Below, one piece after another: positions 17,582-25,623 of a DNA stretch of 53,936 nucleotides. Within the stretch, counting starts at the first letter, position 1. Every line of letters starts with the position of its first letter. The DNA comes from an uncultured Flavobacteriaceae bacterium (GTDB lineage: Bacteria; Bacteroidota; Bacteroidia; Flavobacteriales; Flavobacteriaceae). The position numbers and the translations under genes were made by a program. Where the stretch lies: positions 1-53,936 of the forward strand of contig CALLIG010000253.1 of NCBI GenBank assembly GCA_938009735.1. The letters are read 5' to 3'. The notes below the pieces were generated by a model. That model searched no databases. It saw only the letters and a list, made by a program, of their open reading frames with translations, and had not been told where the DNA came from.

Positions 17582-18193
17582 TTAGTTACGTTCAGCTTCT
17601 GATAATTTCATCGGATACAATTCTTGAATCTTACGAATCTTAGCTTTTAAATCCTTTTTATCCGCAATAGAGGTTTCAGAATTTGAATACAAAGCCTCTA
17701 AGGCTGTAAAGTCCGTTCTAAAGAGTCTTTGTGCTTCTCTGTTGCGCAAAGCATTATAAGCAGCCACTAATTCGTTTTGAACGGTGATATACGTACCATA
17801 AGTTGTCTCACGATTACTCATCAAAGAAACTATTGCCTTATTTGGGTTATCAGACGATTTCACATCACGTTCACCTTTACAATAACTACAATACCCTAAT
17901 TCTTCTATACCATATCCGCCATTATCTAAAAATGCTATGGTCATTTCTCGTAAGTCTTTTAAATCAGTTAATTCACCATCAACGAGAAGTTCGTCATTAC
18001 CATTAATCAAAATAGGAAATATGTTTCGCCTGGGAATTGGGGGAGGAATTTCGGTTCCCTCCCTCGGTAACATCCGATCTAAACCAGCATCAGTTTCGAT
18101 ACTAGTGGTTACCAAAAAAAAGATGAGTAATAAAAACGCAATGTCTGCCATTGAACCTGCATTCACTTTTGGTGCTTCTTCTCTACTAGCCAT
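17582..18193 (-). CDS. ExbD/TolR-family protein (long form, copy 2) with periplasmic CxxC
   Basis: 203 residues with the ExbD span SMADIAFLLLIFFLVTT (Asp 17 as proton relay). The periplasmic domain is longer than usual. It has a proline-rich stretch (REGTEIPPPIPRR) and a CSYC motif at Cys 102/Cys 105, followed by KAIVSLMSNRETTYGTYITVQNELVAAYN and a charged helical tail. It is first of a two-gene unit with the short ExbD. It resembles the protein at 19675 along its whole length, including the CxxC. About 196 bases of non-coding DNA lie between it and the PorT-like gene. Confidence 0.9.
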   Translation of the reverse strand: MASREEAPKVNAGSMADIAFLLLIFFLVTTSIETDAGLDRMLPREGTEIPPPIPRRNIFPILINGNDELLVDGELTDLKDLREMTIAFLDNGGYGIEELGYCSYCKGERDVKSSDNPNKAIVSLMSNRETTYGTYITVQNELVAAYNALRNREAQRLFRTDFTALEALYSNSETSIADKKDLKAKIRKIQELYPMKLSEAERN

Positions 18194-18389
18194 ATAATAT
18201 ATTTTAAAGATTTAACAATAGTCACCAGTCCGCATAAGCAGAAAAATAAATCAAGAAATGGGAAGTTGTAAGAAAACGAATATTAGATATTCTTGATTTT
18301 AAGTTACCAAGAAACATGCCAAATCTTAAAGAAATCTTAAAATTAGGATTGTAACAAGTAAGAAGCGTTGTTTGAAAAAAGTAGAAGTA

Positions 18390-19088
18390 CTATAATATAT
18401 AGAAGATAAATCCAATTCGTAACGGTTTGATTTTAAACTCTTCATCATTGATGGTCACACCGTCATTAAGCAACCCCGTAAGACCGTAGTAAACATGCAT
18501 ATTAAAATTATGATAGCCAAAATTAAAGGTAATACCATACTGCAATTTTCTAACATCAGTATTATTAAAAGAACCTTTAAAGCTTTCATCATTAAGATCA
18601 GCGACGAATTTTGATCTTGCGTTTATTACATAGCTTAATTTTAAGCCAGCATAAATACGCCAAAAATTATATTCTGAAGCGTTAGAATTTCTCCAACGAA
18701 ACTCGAATGGCATCTCAACCAAGTGAGTTTCAATTTTACTTCTCTTTACATCAAGATCCTCTAGAGGTAATTGATATTGAATATCATCACCAATGTCAAT
18801 AGCTCTTATATTAGTATAATAAGTATTCAGTCCAAGGCCTAAACCAAGGCCTAAACCTATATTTCTATCCGCGTTTAGCGGAATGTCTTTAATAAACCCT
18901 GATTGCAATCCGTATGAAAAATTACGCTGGCTTACATCATCAGGCAAACTAAGCATAAAATTATAGGTAATACCTGCATAAAATTGATCTTCAAGATAAC
19001 GTTTATCAACTGACGTAGAATCTTGTTCAGTCTGTGCAGCCAAACAGATAGGTATGCTAAACACCAAAACTAAAAGACAAATTCGCAT
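18390..19088 (-). CDS. PorT-like outer-membrane beta-barrel protein
   Basis: 232 residues with a signal peptide (MRICLLVLVFSIPICLAAQ) and alternating beta-barrel strands ending in an aromatic-rich last strand (PLRIGFIFYIL). The pattern FYAGITYNFML, GLGLGLGLNTYYT, VEMPFEFRWR and WRIYAGLKLSYVI is that of PorT-family proteins. In Bacteroidota this family includes a component of type IX secretion. Whether this copy has that role or is a paralogue cannot be decided here. It sits between two ExbD pairs. A promoter (TTTG-N18-TAACTTTG on the minus strand) lies at 19094-19123, very close to the ATG. Confidence 0.75.
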   Translation of the reverse strand: MRICLLVLVFSIPICLAAQTEQDSTSVDKRYLEDQFYAGITYNFMLSLPDDVSQRNFSYGLQSGFIKDIPLNADRNIGLGLGLGLGLNTYYTNIRAIDIGDDIQYQLPLEDLDVKRSKIETHLVEMPFEFRWRNSNASEYNFWRIYAGLKLSYVINARSKFVADLNDESFKGSFNNTDVRKLQYGITFNFGYHNFNMHVYYGLTGLLNDGVTINDEEFKIKPLRIGFIFYIL

Positions 19089-19093
19089 ATAAC

Positions 19094-19123
19094 CAAAGTT
19101 AATAAAATAAAAAACGCTTCAAA
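19094..19123 (-). promoter_or_regulatory. Bacteroidota-type promoter of the PorT-like gene
   Basis: On the minus strand TTTG (complement of 19120-19123) is followed after 18 bases by TAACTTTG (complement of 19094-19101). The -33 part falls within the terminator stem of the preceding ExbD gene. Predicted transcription starts near 19087, at the ATG itself, so the message would be nearly leaderless. Confidence 0.5.
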
Positions 19124-19140
19124 CTAAAAGTCTGAAGCGC
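19107..19140 (-). terminator. Terminator of the exbB-exbD operon
   Basis: On the minus strand CGCTTCA (complement of 19132-19138) pairs with TGAAGCG (complement of 19114-19120), and a T-run follows (complement of the A-run 19107-19113). It separates the upstream ExbB/ExbD genes from the PorT-like gene. Confidence 0.75.
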
Positions 19141-19168
19141 ATTTCTATAAGTTTGAAAATAAATTCTG

Positions 19169-19651
19169 CTAATCTAAATTATTGAATGCATCACCACTTC
19201 CAGTTGTATAATTCACTTTAAGTGCATTTACCTTTCTAAGCTCTAATTTAATATCAGAAATTAGACCCATATTGGCATCTTTATCAACCTTAAGCGAGGT
19301 AGTAAGAAAGTTTTGAAGGTCTTGTGACTTTTTAGCACGTTCCATCAAAATATAATCACCAACATCAGTAGGGTTAGCAAATTTATCATTCAGTTGAATT
19401 TTTGGCTCCGTTCCGAATGTCTTTTGAAATTCATTGTTCGGAGATCCAACATAAATAGTAATTACCCTTTCCTTCTTTTCCAACTTCTTAATTTGGTTGG
19501 CAACAGGTAATTCATTCTTTACCATTACCGAGCTGTCTTTCATAACCGTTACAGTCATAAAGAAAAACAAAAGCATAAATACAATATCAGGTAAAGATGC
19601 AGTAGATACCGCAGGCAATTCACCGTCTTTTTTCTTTGCAAACTTTGACAT
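19169..19651 (-). CDS. ExbD/TolR-family protein (short form, copy 1)
   Basis: 160 residues: basic cytoplasmic tail (MSKFAKKKDG), one span with Asp 22 in PDIVFMLLFFFMTVTV, then a periplasmic domain (IKKLEKKERVITIYVGSPNNEF to VNALKVNYTTGSGDAFNNLD). It is the last gene of an ExbB-containing operon, 23 bases after the long ExbD, and a terminator follows. It resembles the protein at 17084 throughout. Presumably one of the ExbD subunits that assemble with the ExbB-type channel at 20774. Confidence 0.92.
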   Translation of the reverse strand: MSKFAKKKDGELPAVSTASLPDIVFMLLFFFMTVTVMKDSSVMVKNELPVANQIKKLEKKERVITIYVGSPNNEFQKTFGTEPKIQLNDKFANPTDVGDYILMERAKKSQDLQNFLTTSLKVDKDANMGLISDIKLELRKVNALKVNYTTGSGDAFNNLD

Positions 19652-19674
19652 ATTATTTGATTTAAGCTTCTAAA

Positions 19675-20295
19675 TTAATTTGATGAAGATGTTTCTGCCT
19701 CAGATAATTTCTGAGGAAACAACGCTTTTATACGCAAGACCTTTTCTTTAAGTTCATCATATTCAGTCTCCCCTAAACTTTCCTTAGTTTGTGGGTCCAA
19801 ATATGTTGATTCTAAATCTACAAAAGTTCTTTTATACAATCTCATTGATTCACGATCACGTAATTCGTTGTATGCCCCTACCAATTCGTTCTGAACTGTT
19901 ATATAGATACCATACTTCGTTTCTCTATCGCTTTTCAAAGAAATAATTGCTTTAGTAGGGTTATCAGAAGACTCCGGATTTTTCTTGCCCTTACAAAAAG
20001 TACAAGAACTATCTCCGTTGTTATCTAAAAACTCCATTGCTTTTGCTCTTAAATCTTTAAGGGCAAGCACATTGTCATCTGCTAACAACCTACCGTCCTT
20101 ATTAATAAGTACTTGAAAGATGTTTTTCTCCTTAATAATAACTTCATCTTCTGGCGGCTCCATTGGTGGCAACATACGATCTAAACCTGCATCTGTTTCT
20201 ATGGTAGTTGTTACCAAGAAAAAGATAAGTAGCAAGAATGCAATGTCTGCCATAGAACCGGCGCTTACTTCTGGTGCTCCTCCTCTTCTAGCCAT
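19675..20295 (-). CDS. ExbD/TolR-family protein (long form, copy 1) with periplasmic CxxC
   Basis: 206 residues. SMADIAFLLLIFFLVTTTIETDAGLDRMLPP carries the membrane span and proton-relay Asp 17. The periplasmic part has CTFC (Cys 98/Cys 101) in the sequence SSCTFCKGKKNPESSDNPTKAIISL, then KYGIYITVQNELVGAYNELRDRE and a helical tail. The CxxC is not a standard ExbD feature and is shared with the paralogue at 17582. The gene lies 6 bases after the small membrane protein gene, inside the ExbB operon. Confidence 0.92.
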   Translation of the reverse strand: MARRGGAPEVSAGSMADIAFLLLIFFLVTTTIETDAGLDRMLPPMEPPEDEVIIKEKNIFQVLINKDGRLLADDNVLALKDLRAKAMEFLDNNGDSSCTFCKGKKNPESSDNPTKAIISLKSDRETKYGIYITVQNELVGAYNELRDRESMRLYKRTFVDLESTYLDPQTKESLGETEYDELKEKVLRIKALFPQKLSEAETSSSN

Positions 20296-20301
20296 AATAT
20301 T

Positions 20302-20748
20302 TTATTTACCTGTTACTTTTTTGATTGCTCCCCATGCGATCACACCAACTGCAATCACTAATAGTAGTCCGAACATATTGATACCAGCTCCAACACTTCT
20401 AATAGTGCTTTCTGTGGTTACAATTTTATTCTTCTCAAACATGTCATCTACGCTAACATCAGTACCACTTGCAAGACCATAGGCAATACCTAAAACTACA
20501 AGTAATCCAACGATACCCATAAGGGACTTTTTAAGTCCGCCCGGGGTAGCAACCATGTTTTTCAATCCAAAGATTAAGGTAGCAGCTACTGCTACAGCAA
20601 GAAGTATATAAGCTAGCATGAACATTGCAGATATTCCTCCGCTCTCCATTTGTTCCGCATCAGGCATATCACCGTCCGGCATGAAGAACAATAGTATAAA
20701 GCCAATAACGCTTATAACTATCAATCCAATTTTTACAATTTTATACAT
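20302..20748 (-). CDS. Small four-span membrane protein of the ExbB/ExbD operon
   Basis: 148 residues with four hydrophobic spans: IVKIGLIVISVIGFILLFF, MFMLAYILLAVAVAATLIFG, LMGIVGLLVVLGIAYGLA and FGLLLVIAVGVIAWG. Acidic loops lie between spans 1 and 2 (PDGDMPDAEQMES) and 3 and 4. I do not recognise a named family. Its position between the ExbB-type and ExbD genes, with 25- and 6-base gaps, suggests it is an accessory part of that motor complex. Confidence 0.75.
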   Translation of the reverse strand: MYKIVKIGLIVISVIGFILLFFMPDGDMPDAEQMESGGISAMFMLAYILLAVAVAATLIFGLKNMVATPGGLKKSLMGIVGLLVVLGIAYGLASGTDVSVDDMFEKNKIVTTESTIRSVGAGINMFGLLLVIAVGVIAWGAIKKVTGK

Positions 20749-20773
20749 AATATTTTGGTATTAAGTGCGACAA

Positions 20774-21574
20774 TTATTTTTTGTGATCTACCAACATATC
20801 AATTAATGATATTGAAGAATCTTCCATGTCATTTACAATACTATCAATCTTTGCGATGATATAATTATAAAAAATCTGAAGTATAATAGCCGTAATCAAA
20901 CCAAATACAGTTGTTAATAATGCTACCTGAATATCACCTGCAATTAAAGATGCACTTAAGTTACCAACAGCAGCAATCTTTTCGAAGGCTTGAATCATAC
21001 CTATTACAGTACCCATGAAACCAAGCATTGGTGCAATAGCGATAAATAAAGACAACCAAGAAACGTTCTTCTCTAGTTGACCCATTTGAACACCACCGTA
21101 AGAAACAATCGCTTTTTCAGCAGACTCAACACTTTCACCAGCACGATCTAAACCTTGATAGTATATAGAGGCAACAGGTCCTTTTGTATTTCTACAAACT
21201 TCTTTTGCTGCTTCAACACCACCTGATGCTAATGCGTCTTCAACTTGTTGTTTCAATTTGCCTGTGTTAGTTGTAGCCAAATTCAAGTAAATAATTCTTT
21301 CAATCGCAACTGCTAATCCTAAAATCAAACAAATAAGTACGAAGCTCATGAAACCAGCTCCACCTTTAATGTACATTTCTTTTAAAACCTGTGTAAAACT
21401 CTTGTCATCTGAAGCGGCTGGCGCTTTCTGAATCATTGCTGCTGTTGCAGCAACTGTAGTTGTTAGATTTGAAACTACATTAGCTGTAGTTGTTTTTGCA
21501 TTTACGGTATTTGTACTTAATACAAACAACCCAGCTAGTGCTAGGATAGAGAATAATCTTTTCATTTCGTTCAA
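20774..21574 (-). CDS. MotA/TolQ/ExbB-family proton channel protein
   Basis: 266 residues. An N-terminal signal-like span (LFSILALAGLFVLSTNTVNA) and an Ala/Thr-rich spacer precede the channel core. The core has spans at about 75-95 (GFMSFVLICLILGLAVAIERII), 175-200 (LFIAIAPMLGFMGTVIGMIQAF) and 205-235 (IQVALLTTVFGLITAIILQIFYN). The MLGFMGTVIGMI stretch is the family signature. With ExbD it would form a proton-driven stator that powers TonB-dependent import or another envelope process. It heads the operon containing two ExbD genes. Confidence 0.93.
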   Translation of the reverse strand: MNEMKRLFSILALAGLFVLSTNTVNAKTTTANVVSNLTTTVAATAAMIQKAPAASDDKSFTQVLKEMYIKGGAGFMSFVLICLILGLAVAIERIIYLNLATTNTGKLKQQVEDALASGGVEAAKEVCRNTKGPVASIYYQGLDRAGESVESAEKAIVSYGGVQMGQLEKNVSWLSLFIAIAPMLGFMGTVIGMIQAFEKIAAVGNLSASLIAGDIQVALLTTVFGLITAIILQIFYNYIIAKIDSIVNDMEDSSISLIDMLVDHKK

Positions 21575-21648
21575 ACTTAAATTTAGTTAGTTAATCAATC
21601 GGGTTAAAGATAAAAAAAAATCGTAATAATGAAAGTAAAATTTAACTG

Positions 21649-21736
21649 CAGAGAGGAAGGGATTCGAACCCTCGATACACTTTTGGTGTATACACACTTT
21701 CCAGGCGTGCGCCTTCGACCACTCGGCCACCTCTCT
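21649..21736 (-). tRNA. tRNA-Ser (GGA anticodon)
   Basis: The minus strand reads AGAGAGGTGGCCGAGTGGTC from 21736. It has a 7-bp acceptor stem (AGAGAGG with CCTCTCT), the GGA anticodon in loop CTGGAAA, a long variable arm (GTGTATACACC..) and GGTTCGAATCC in the T arm. The long variable arm and GGA identify a class II serine tRNA. CCA is not encoded. Length 88. Confidence 0.95.
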
Positions 21737-21803
21737 ATTTGAGCCTTTAAGGTCCGCCAAATAACGAAAAATTTATTAGTTAGAAAAATTAAAGATGTTA
21801 TTT

Positions 21804-22829
21804 TTATTGCATTTCTCCTCTTAGCGAAGTTTCAAAAATGGTTTTAAAAGTTTTTGAAGAAATATTACTACCCAAAAGATACATCAGCTTTGTGATTGCA
21901 GCTTCAGTTGTAATATCCTTACCATTAATGATTTGCAATTTCTGAAGCTGCTCACTTGTCTCGTATTGACCCATGATAACACTACCTCCAGAACATTGTG
22001 TTACGTTGACAATATGCAGCCCTTTTTTTATTGCAGTTTTCAATTCAGCGATCAACCATGACTCTGTTGGCGCATTACCAGCACCATAAGTTTCTAAAAC
22101 AAGAGCCTTCAAGTTTGGTGTTTCTAAGACACTTTTTAAAAGATTTTGATTAAAACCAGGAAAAAGTTTCAAGATCGCTACATTATTATCCAAAGATTTG
22201 CGAACAAAAAACTTTCTTTTACGCTTTTTTGGCGCTAAATACTCATCATAAACTTTTAAATGAACTCCAGATTCAACTAAAGGAGGGTGATTTAAAGAAG
22301 CAAAAGCTTCAAAATGTTCCGCATTTATTTTTGTAGTTCTATTACCTCGGTACAATTTATATTCAAAATATAGACCAACTTCTTGAATAACGGCCTTTCC
22401 TTTTTTCTGCAAAGCAGCAATTTGAATAGATGTTATTAAATTCTCTTTGGCGTCAGTTCGCAAATCACCAATAGGCAATTGTGAACCCGTAAATATTACA
22501 GGCTTTGCCAAATTCTCTAGCATATAACTTAGTGCTGATGCAGAATAACTCATAGTGTCACTACCATGCAGTACAACAAAACCGTCATGCGATTCATAAT
22601 GCGACTCTATTATACTCGCAATATCAATCCAATGATCAGTATTAATATTTGATGAGTCTATTGGGTTTTTAAAAGAAACACTATCAATATGACAATCAAG
22701 TTGTTCAAGCTCTGGAATATTCTTTAAGAGCTTTTTAAAATTGAAAGCTTTCAAAGCGCCTGAATCATAATCTTTAACCATACCAATGGTACCACCAGTA
22801 TATATGAGAAGGATATTTGTTTTTTTCAT
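21804..22829 (-). CDS. L-asparaginase, type I
   Basis: Hydrolyses L-asparagine to aspartate and ammonia. 341 residues, the usual size for cytoplasmic type I enzymes, without a signal peptide. Active-site blocks are IYTGGTIGMVKDY (catalytic Thr 14) and VVLHGSDTMSYSASAL (Asp 91 and Thr 92 region), plus VIFTGSQLPIGDLRTDAKENL. The C-terminal domain carries LVLETYGAGNAP and CSGGSVIMGQYE. It lies 11 bases behind the TatD gene, and the two form a minus-strand pair often seen in this family. tRNA-Ser lies just downstream. Confidence 0.94.
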   Translation of the reverse strand: MKKTNILLIYTGGTIGMVKDYDSGALKAFNFKKLLKNIPELEQLDCHIDSVSFKNPIDSSNINTDHWIDIASIIESHYESHDGFVVLHGSDTMSYSASALSYMLENLAKPVIFTGSQLPIGDLRTDAKENLITSIQIAALQKKGKAVIQEVGLYFEYKLYRGNRTTKINAEHFEAFASLNHPPLVESGVHLKVYDEYLAPKKRKRKFFVRKSLDNNVAILKLFPGFNQNLLKSVLETPNLKALVLETYGAGNAPTESWLIAELKTAIKKGLHIVNVTQCSGGSVIMGQYETSEQLQKLQIINGKDITTEAAITKLMYLLGSNISSKTFKTIFETSLRGEMQ

Positions 22830-22840
22830 CGGACAATTAA

Positions 22841-23608
22841 TTAAATTCCAAAAACTGCTTTTGAATTCTCTGTGGTAACCTCAGCTATTTCAGCTGCAGA
22901 CAAGCCAAAGAGCTCAGATAGTTTTTCTTGTACATTAATAATGTAAGCACTTTCGTTTCTTTTTCCTCGATAAGGTACAGGTGCCAAATAAGGTGAATCT
23001 GTTTCTAACACTATATTTTTCAAATCAATTTGATTTAAAAATTGATCAATCTTTCCATTCTTGAAAGTGACAACACCTCCAATTCCTAACTTCATATTAT
23101 ATGAAATTGCTTTATGCGCTTGTTCTAATGTTCCAGTAAAGCAATGGAAAATTCCGAATAGGTCATCCCCTTTTTCCATCTCAAGAACTTCAAACACCTC
23201 ATCAAAGGCATCCCTACAATGAATAACTATGGGTAACTTATTTTTTTTAGCCAAACGAATTTGAAAACGAAACGCTTCTTGCTGTTCATTCAAAAACGTT
23301 TTATCCCAAAACAAATCAATACCAATTTCACCAACAGCATAGTATTTTTCTTTGGCTAGCATTTCTTCGACATGCTGTAATTCTTTTTCAAAATTTTCTT
23401 TCACATGCGTGGGATGCAACCCCATCATCAAAAACATAATATCAGGATATTTAGTTTTCAAGTCTAACATCGCATCAGTATAGGTAGAATCAATTGCGGG
23501 AATAAAAAAACGTTTTACACCACAATCTAATGCACGCTGAATAATAAGGTCTCGGTCTTCATCAAAAGCCTCACTATAAAGATGTGTATGCGTATCAGTT
23601 ACAATCAT
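22841..23608 (-). CDS. TatD-family metal-dependent deoxyribonuclease
   Basis: 255 residues from the ATG at 23608. An upstream in-frame start at 23665 would add 19 residues lacking family character, and a TATTTTTG promoter box (complement of 23613-23620) lies inside that stretch, so I reject it. Metal ligands are HTH at residues 7-9, GEIGIDLFWD (Glu), IVIHCRDAFDEV, FHCFTGTLEQA and LETDSPYLAPVPYRGKRNE. TatD proteins are TIM-barrel exonucleases used in DNA repair or turnover. It is the first gene of a pair with asparaginase and divergent from the retropepsin-like gene. Confidence 0.92.
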   Translation of the reverse strand: MIVTDTHTHLYSEAFDEDRDLIIQRALDCGVKRFFIPAIDSTYTDAMLDLKTKYPDIMFLMMGLHPTHVKENFEKELQHVEEMLAKEKYYAVGEIGIDLFWDKTFLNEQQEAFRFQIRLAKKNKLPIVIHCRDAFDEVFEVLEMEKGDDLFGIFHCFTGTLEQAHKAISYNMKLGIGGVVTFKNGKIDQFLNQIDLKNIVLETDSPYLAPVPYRGKRNESAYIINVQEKLSELFGLSAAEIAEVTTENSKAVFGI

Positions 23609-23657
23609 AAAACAAAAATAGTTTATCTCTTTTACTATTATCTTTGTTTTAAAGAAA

Positions 23658-24110
23658 ATGCACATGGCCAGTTTGAAAAAATTTTTAGAGAAAAAGAGCT
23701 ATACCAAAGTGCCGCTGATACTTACTTCAACTAACCATTTTGAAATAGTCGCAAAAATCAATGGGGCAACGGGTCGTTTTATTTTAGATACTGGCGCTTC
23801 AAACACCTGTGTGGGATTTGACAAAATAGAATTCTTCGGCATTACCACTAAAGAATCAAAAATAAAAGCAGCAGGCGCAGGAGCTACAAATATGGAAACT
23901 TTAATTTCTACTAAAAACCATATTGAAATTGGAGCATGGCAAAAAAACAAAGCCAAAATAGTTTTATTTGACCTTGTTCATGTCAACGAAGCCCTTACTG
24001 CTCACAAGACACTACCCGTTGATGGCATTATTGGCGCTGATATTCTCAAAAAAGCAAAAGCAATTATTGACTACAATAAACGTTATGTTTACTTAAAACA
24101 AAGCAAATAA
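23658..24110 (+). CDS. Retropepsin-like aspartic protease
   Basis: 150 residues (148 if the second ATG at 23664 is used). The flap-and-active-site pattern FILDTGASNTCVGF (Asp 44) is the DTG/A signature of single-domain, retropepsin-like enzymes that work as dimers. VDGIIGADIL near residue 125 is the conserved second half. No signal peptide is visible. A TATCTTTG -7 box at 23639-23646 puts transcription about 5 bases before the first ATG, so the later ATG may be the real start. Its substrate is unknown. Confidence 0.85.
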   Translation: MHMASLKKFLEKKSYTKVPLILTSTNHFEIVAKINGATGRFILDTGASNTCVGFDKIEFFGITTKESKIKAAGAGATNMETLISTKNHIEIGAWQKNKAKIVLFDLVHVNEALTAHKTLPVDGIIGADILKKAKAIIDYNKRYVYLKQSK

Positions 24111-24204
24111 GACTGTTACCTAATCGAATATCTTCCTTTTTACATCGAGTAAATTAGGTGTTCGACACGCATTTTATTCTCTTTGTACCCAAACTTAACC
24201 TACA

Positions 24205-25551
24205 ATGAAAAATTACAGAATTCGTGCTGTGGCACTTCTATCTGTTCTACTAGTCGCAGCATCATGCGGCAAAGACAACGATTTATACGTTGCATTAGAA
24301 ACAGAACAAGATGATCTTAAAGATCAAATCAATGATGTGAGCTCTTTGGTAGCTTTACAGTTATTAAAAGATAATTCTTTAGCGACCATTCCACAAGACC
24401 CCAAAAATCCAATTACACAAGCTAAGATTGACTTAGGTAAACTATTGTTTCATGAAACTGGTTTGGCATTAAACCCAAAACAAGAAGAAGGCATGAAAAC
24501 CTATTCTTGCGCTAGTTGTCATCAAGCAAAAGCAGGATTTCAAAGTGGCATCAAACAAGGCATCGGCGAAGGCGGTTCAGGATTCGGACTGTTTGGAGAA
24601 GGACGTGTAATAGCTGATAATTACGAAGCGACAAATATCGACGTACAGCCTATTCGATCTCCGACAATCTTAAATTCAGCTTTTCAAGATGTTATGCTTT
24701 GGAATGGACAATTTGGTGGAACAAAAACCAATGCTGGTACTGAATCTGAATGGACAATCGACACACCCAAAGAAACAAACGCATTAGGTTTTGAAGGTAT
24801 TGAAACACAAGCTATTGCCGGCTCTGATGTTCACCGATTGAAATTTGATCCTGAAATGATTCAGGCCAATGAGACCTATAAGTCTCTCTTTGATGAAGCT
24901 TATCCGAATATTCCTGTTGAAGAAAGATATACGAAGCTTTATGGCGCACTAGCGATAGCAGCCTATGAAAGAATAGTAGTGGCTTCAGAAGCACCTTTCC
25001 AAAAATGGCTGCAAGGCGAAAACTATGCCTTGAACGAATCTGAAAGACAAGGCGCTATGTTGTTCTTCGGAAAAGGACAATGTTATACCTGCCACTCAGG
25101 ACCTGGATTAAATGGAATGGAATTTCACGCTTTAGGCATGAATGATCTAAGCGGAAGCGATGTTCATGGCATCATTGACGAAGCAACTAAAAAAGGTCGC
25201 GGAGGATTTACAAAGAATCCAGATGACGACTACGCATTTAAAACACCAACCTTATACAACTTAAAGGATGTGAATTTCCTTGGTCATGGAGGGAGTTTTT
25301 CAAGTGTAAAAGAAATCATTGTTTACAAGAATGCTGGAATAGCTGAAAACTCAGAAGTTCCTCAAAACAAATTATCAGATCAATTTAAGCCTTTAGGCTT
25401 ATCGGAAGCAGAAATTGATCAACTAACCGATTTTGTAGAAAATGGTTTGTATGACGACAATCTTGAACGTTATGTGCCAGATGCTTTACCAACCGGTCAA
25501 TGCTTTCCTGATGCTGATCCACAAGCTAGAGAAGATATGGGCTGCAACTAG
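24205..25551 (+). CDS. Di-heme cytochrome-c peroxidase family lipoprotein (MauG/CCP-like)
   Basis: 448 residues. The N-terminus is a lipoprotein signal (LLSVLLVAASCGKD, lipobox Cys about 21). Two c-type heme sites are present: CASCH at 102-106 and CYTCH at 293-297. Around them are the family blocks IDLGKLLFHETGLALNP, RSPTILNSAFQDVMLWNGQF, KTPTLYNLKDVNFLGHGGSFSS and LSEAEIDQLTDFVENGLYD. Such proteins reduce peroxide or oxidise protein substrates in the periplasm. It stands alone, closed by a long palindromic terminator. Confidence 0.92.
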   Translation: MKNYRIRAVALLSVLLVAASCGKDNDLYVALETEQDDLKDQINDVSSLVALQLLKDNSLATIPQDPKNPITQAKIDLGKLLFHETGLALNPKQEEGMKTYSCASCHQAKAGFQSGIKQGIGEGGSGFGLFGEGRVIADNYEATNIDVQPIRSPTILNSAFQDVMLWNGQFGGTKTNAGTESEWTIDTPKETNALGFEGIETQAIAGSDVHRLKFDPEMIQANETYKSLFDEAYPNIPVEERYTKLYGALAIAAYERIVVASEAPFQKWLQGENYALNESERQGAMLFFGKGQCYTCHSGPGLNGMEFHALGMNDLSGSDVHGIIDEATKKGRGGFTKNPDDDYAFKTPTLYNLKDVNFLGHGGSFSSVKEIIVYKNAGIAENSEVPQNKLSDQFKPLGLSEAEIDQLTDFVENGLYDDNLERYVPDALPTGQCFPDADPQAREDMGCN

Positions 25552-25563
25552 ACCCTTTTGTAG

Positions 25564-25608
25564 AAATAAAAAAAGCGTGAAAGTATTCCTTTCACGCTTT
25601 TTTTATTT
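25564..25608. terminator. Bidirectional terminator between the peroxidase gene and sucB
   Basis: A 20-bp perfect stem spans 25564-25583 and 25589-25608, with AAAGCGTGAAAG in the left arm, A-runs and T-runs at the ends and a 5-base loop. It serves two convergent genes. Confidence 0.9.
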
Positions 25609-25623
25609 CTAAGTTTTACTAAA

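Noticed and set aside
23609-23665. Upstream start for the TatD gene
   Set aside because: The added residues precede a promoter box and are unlike family members.
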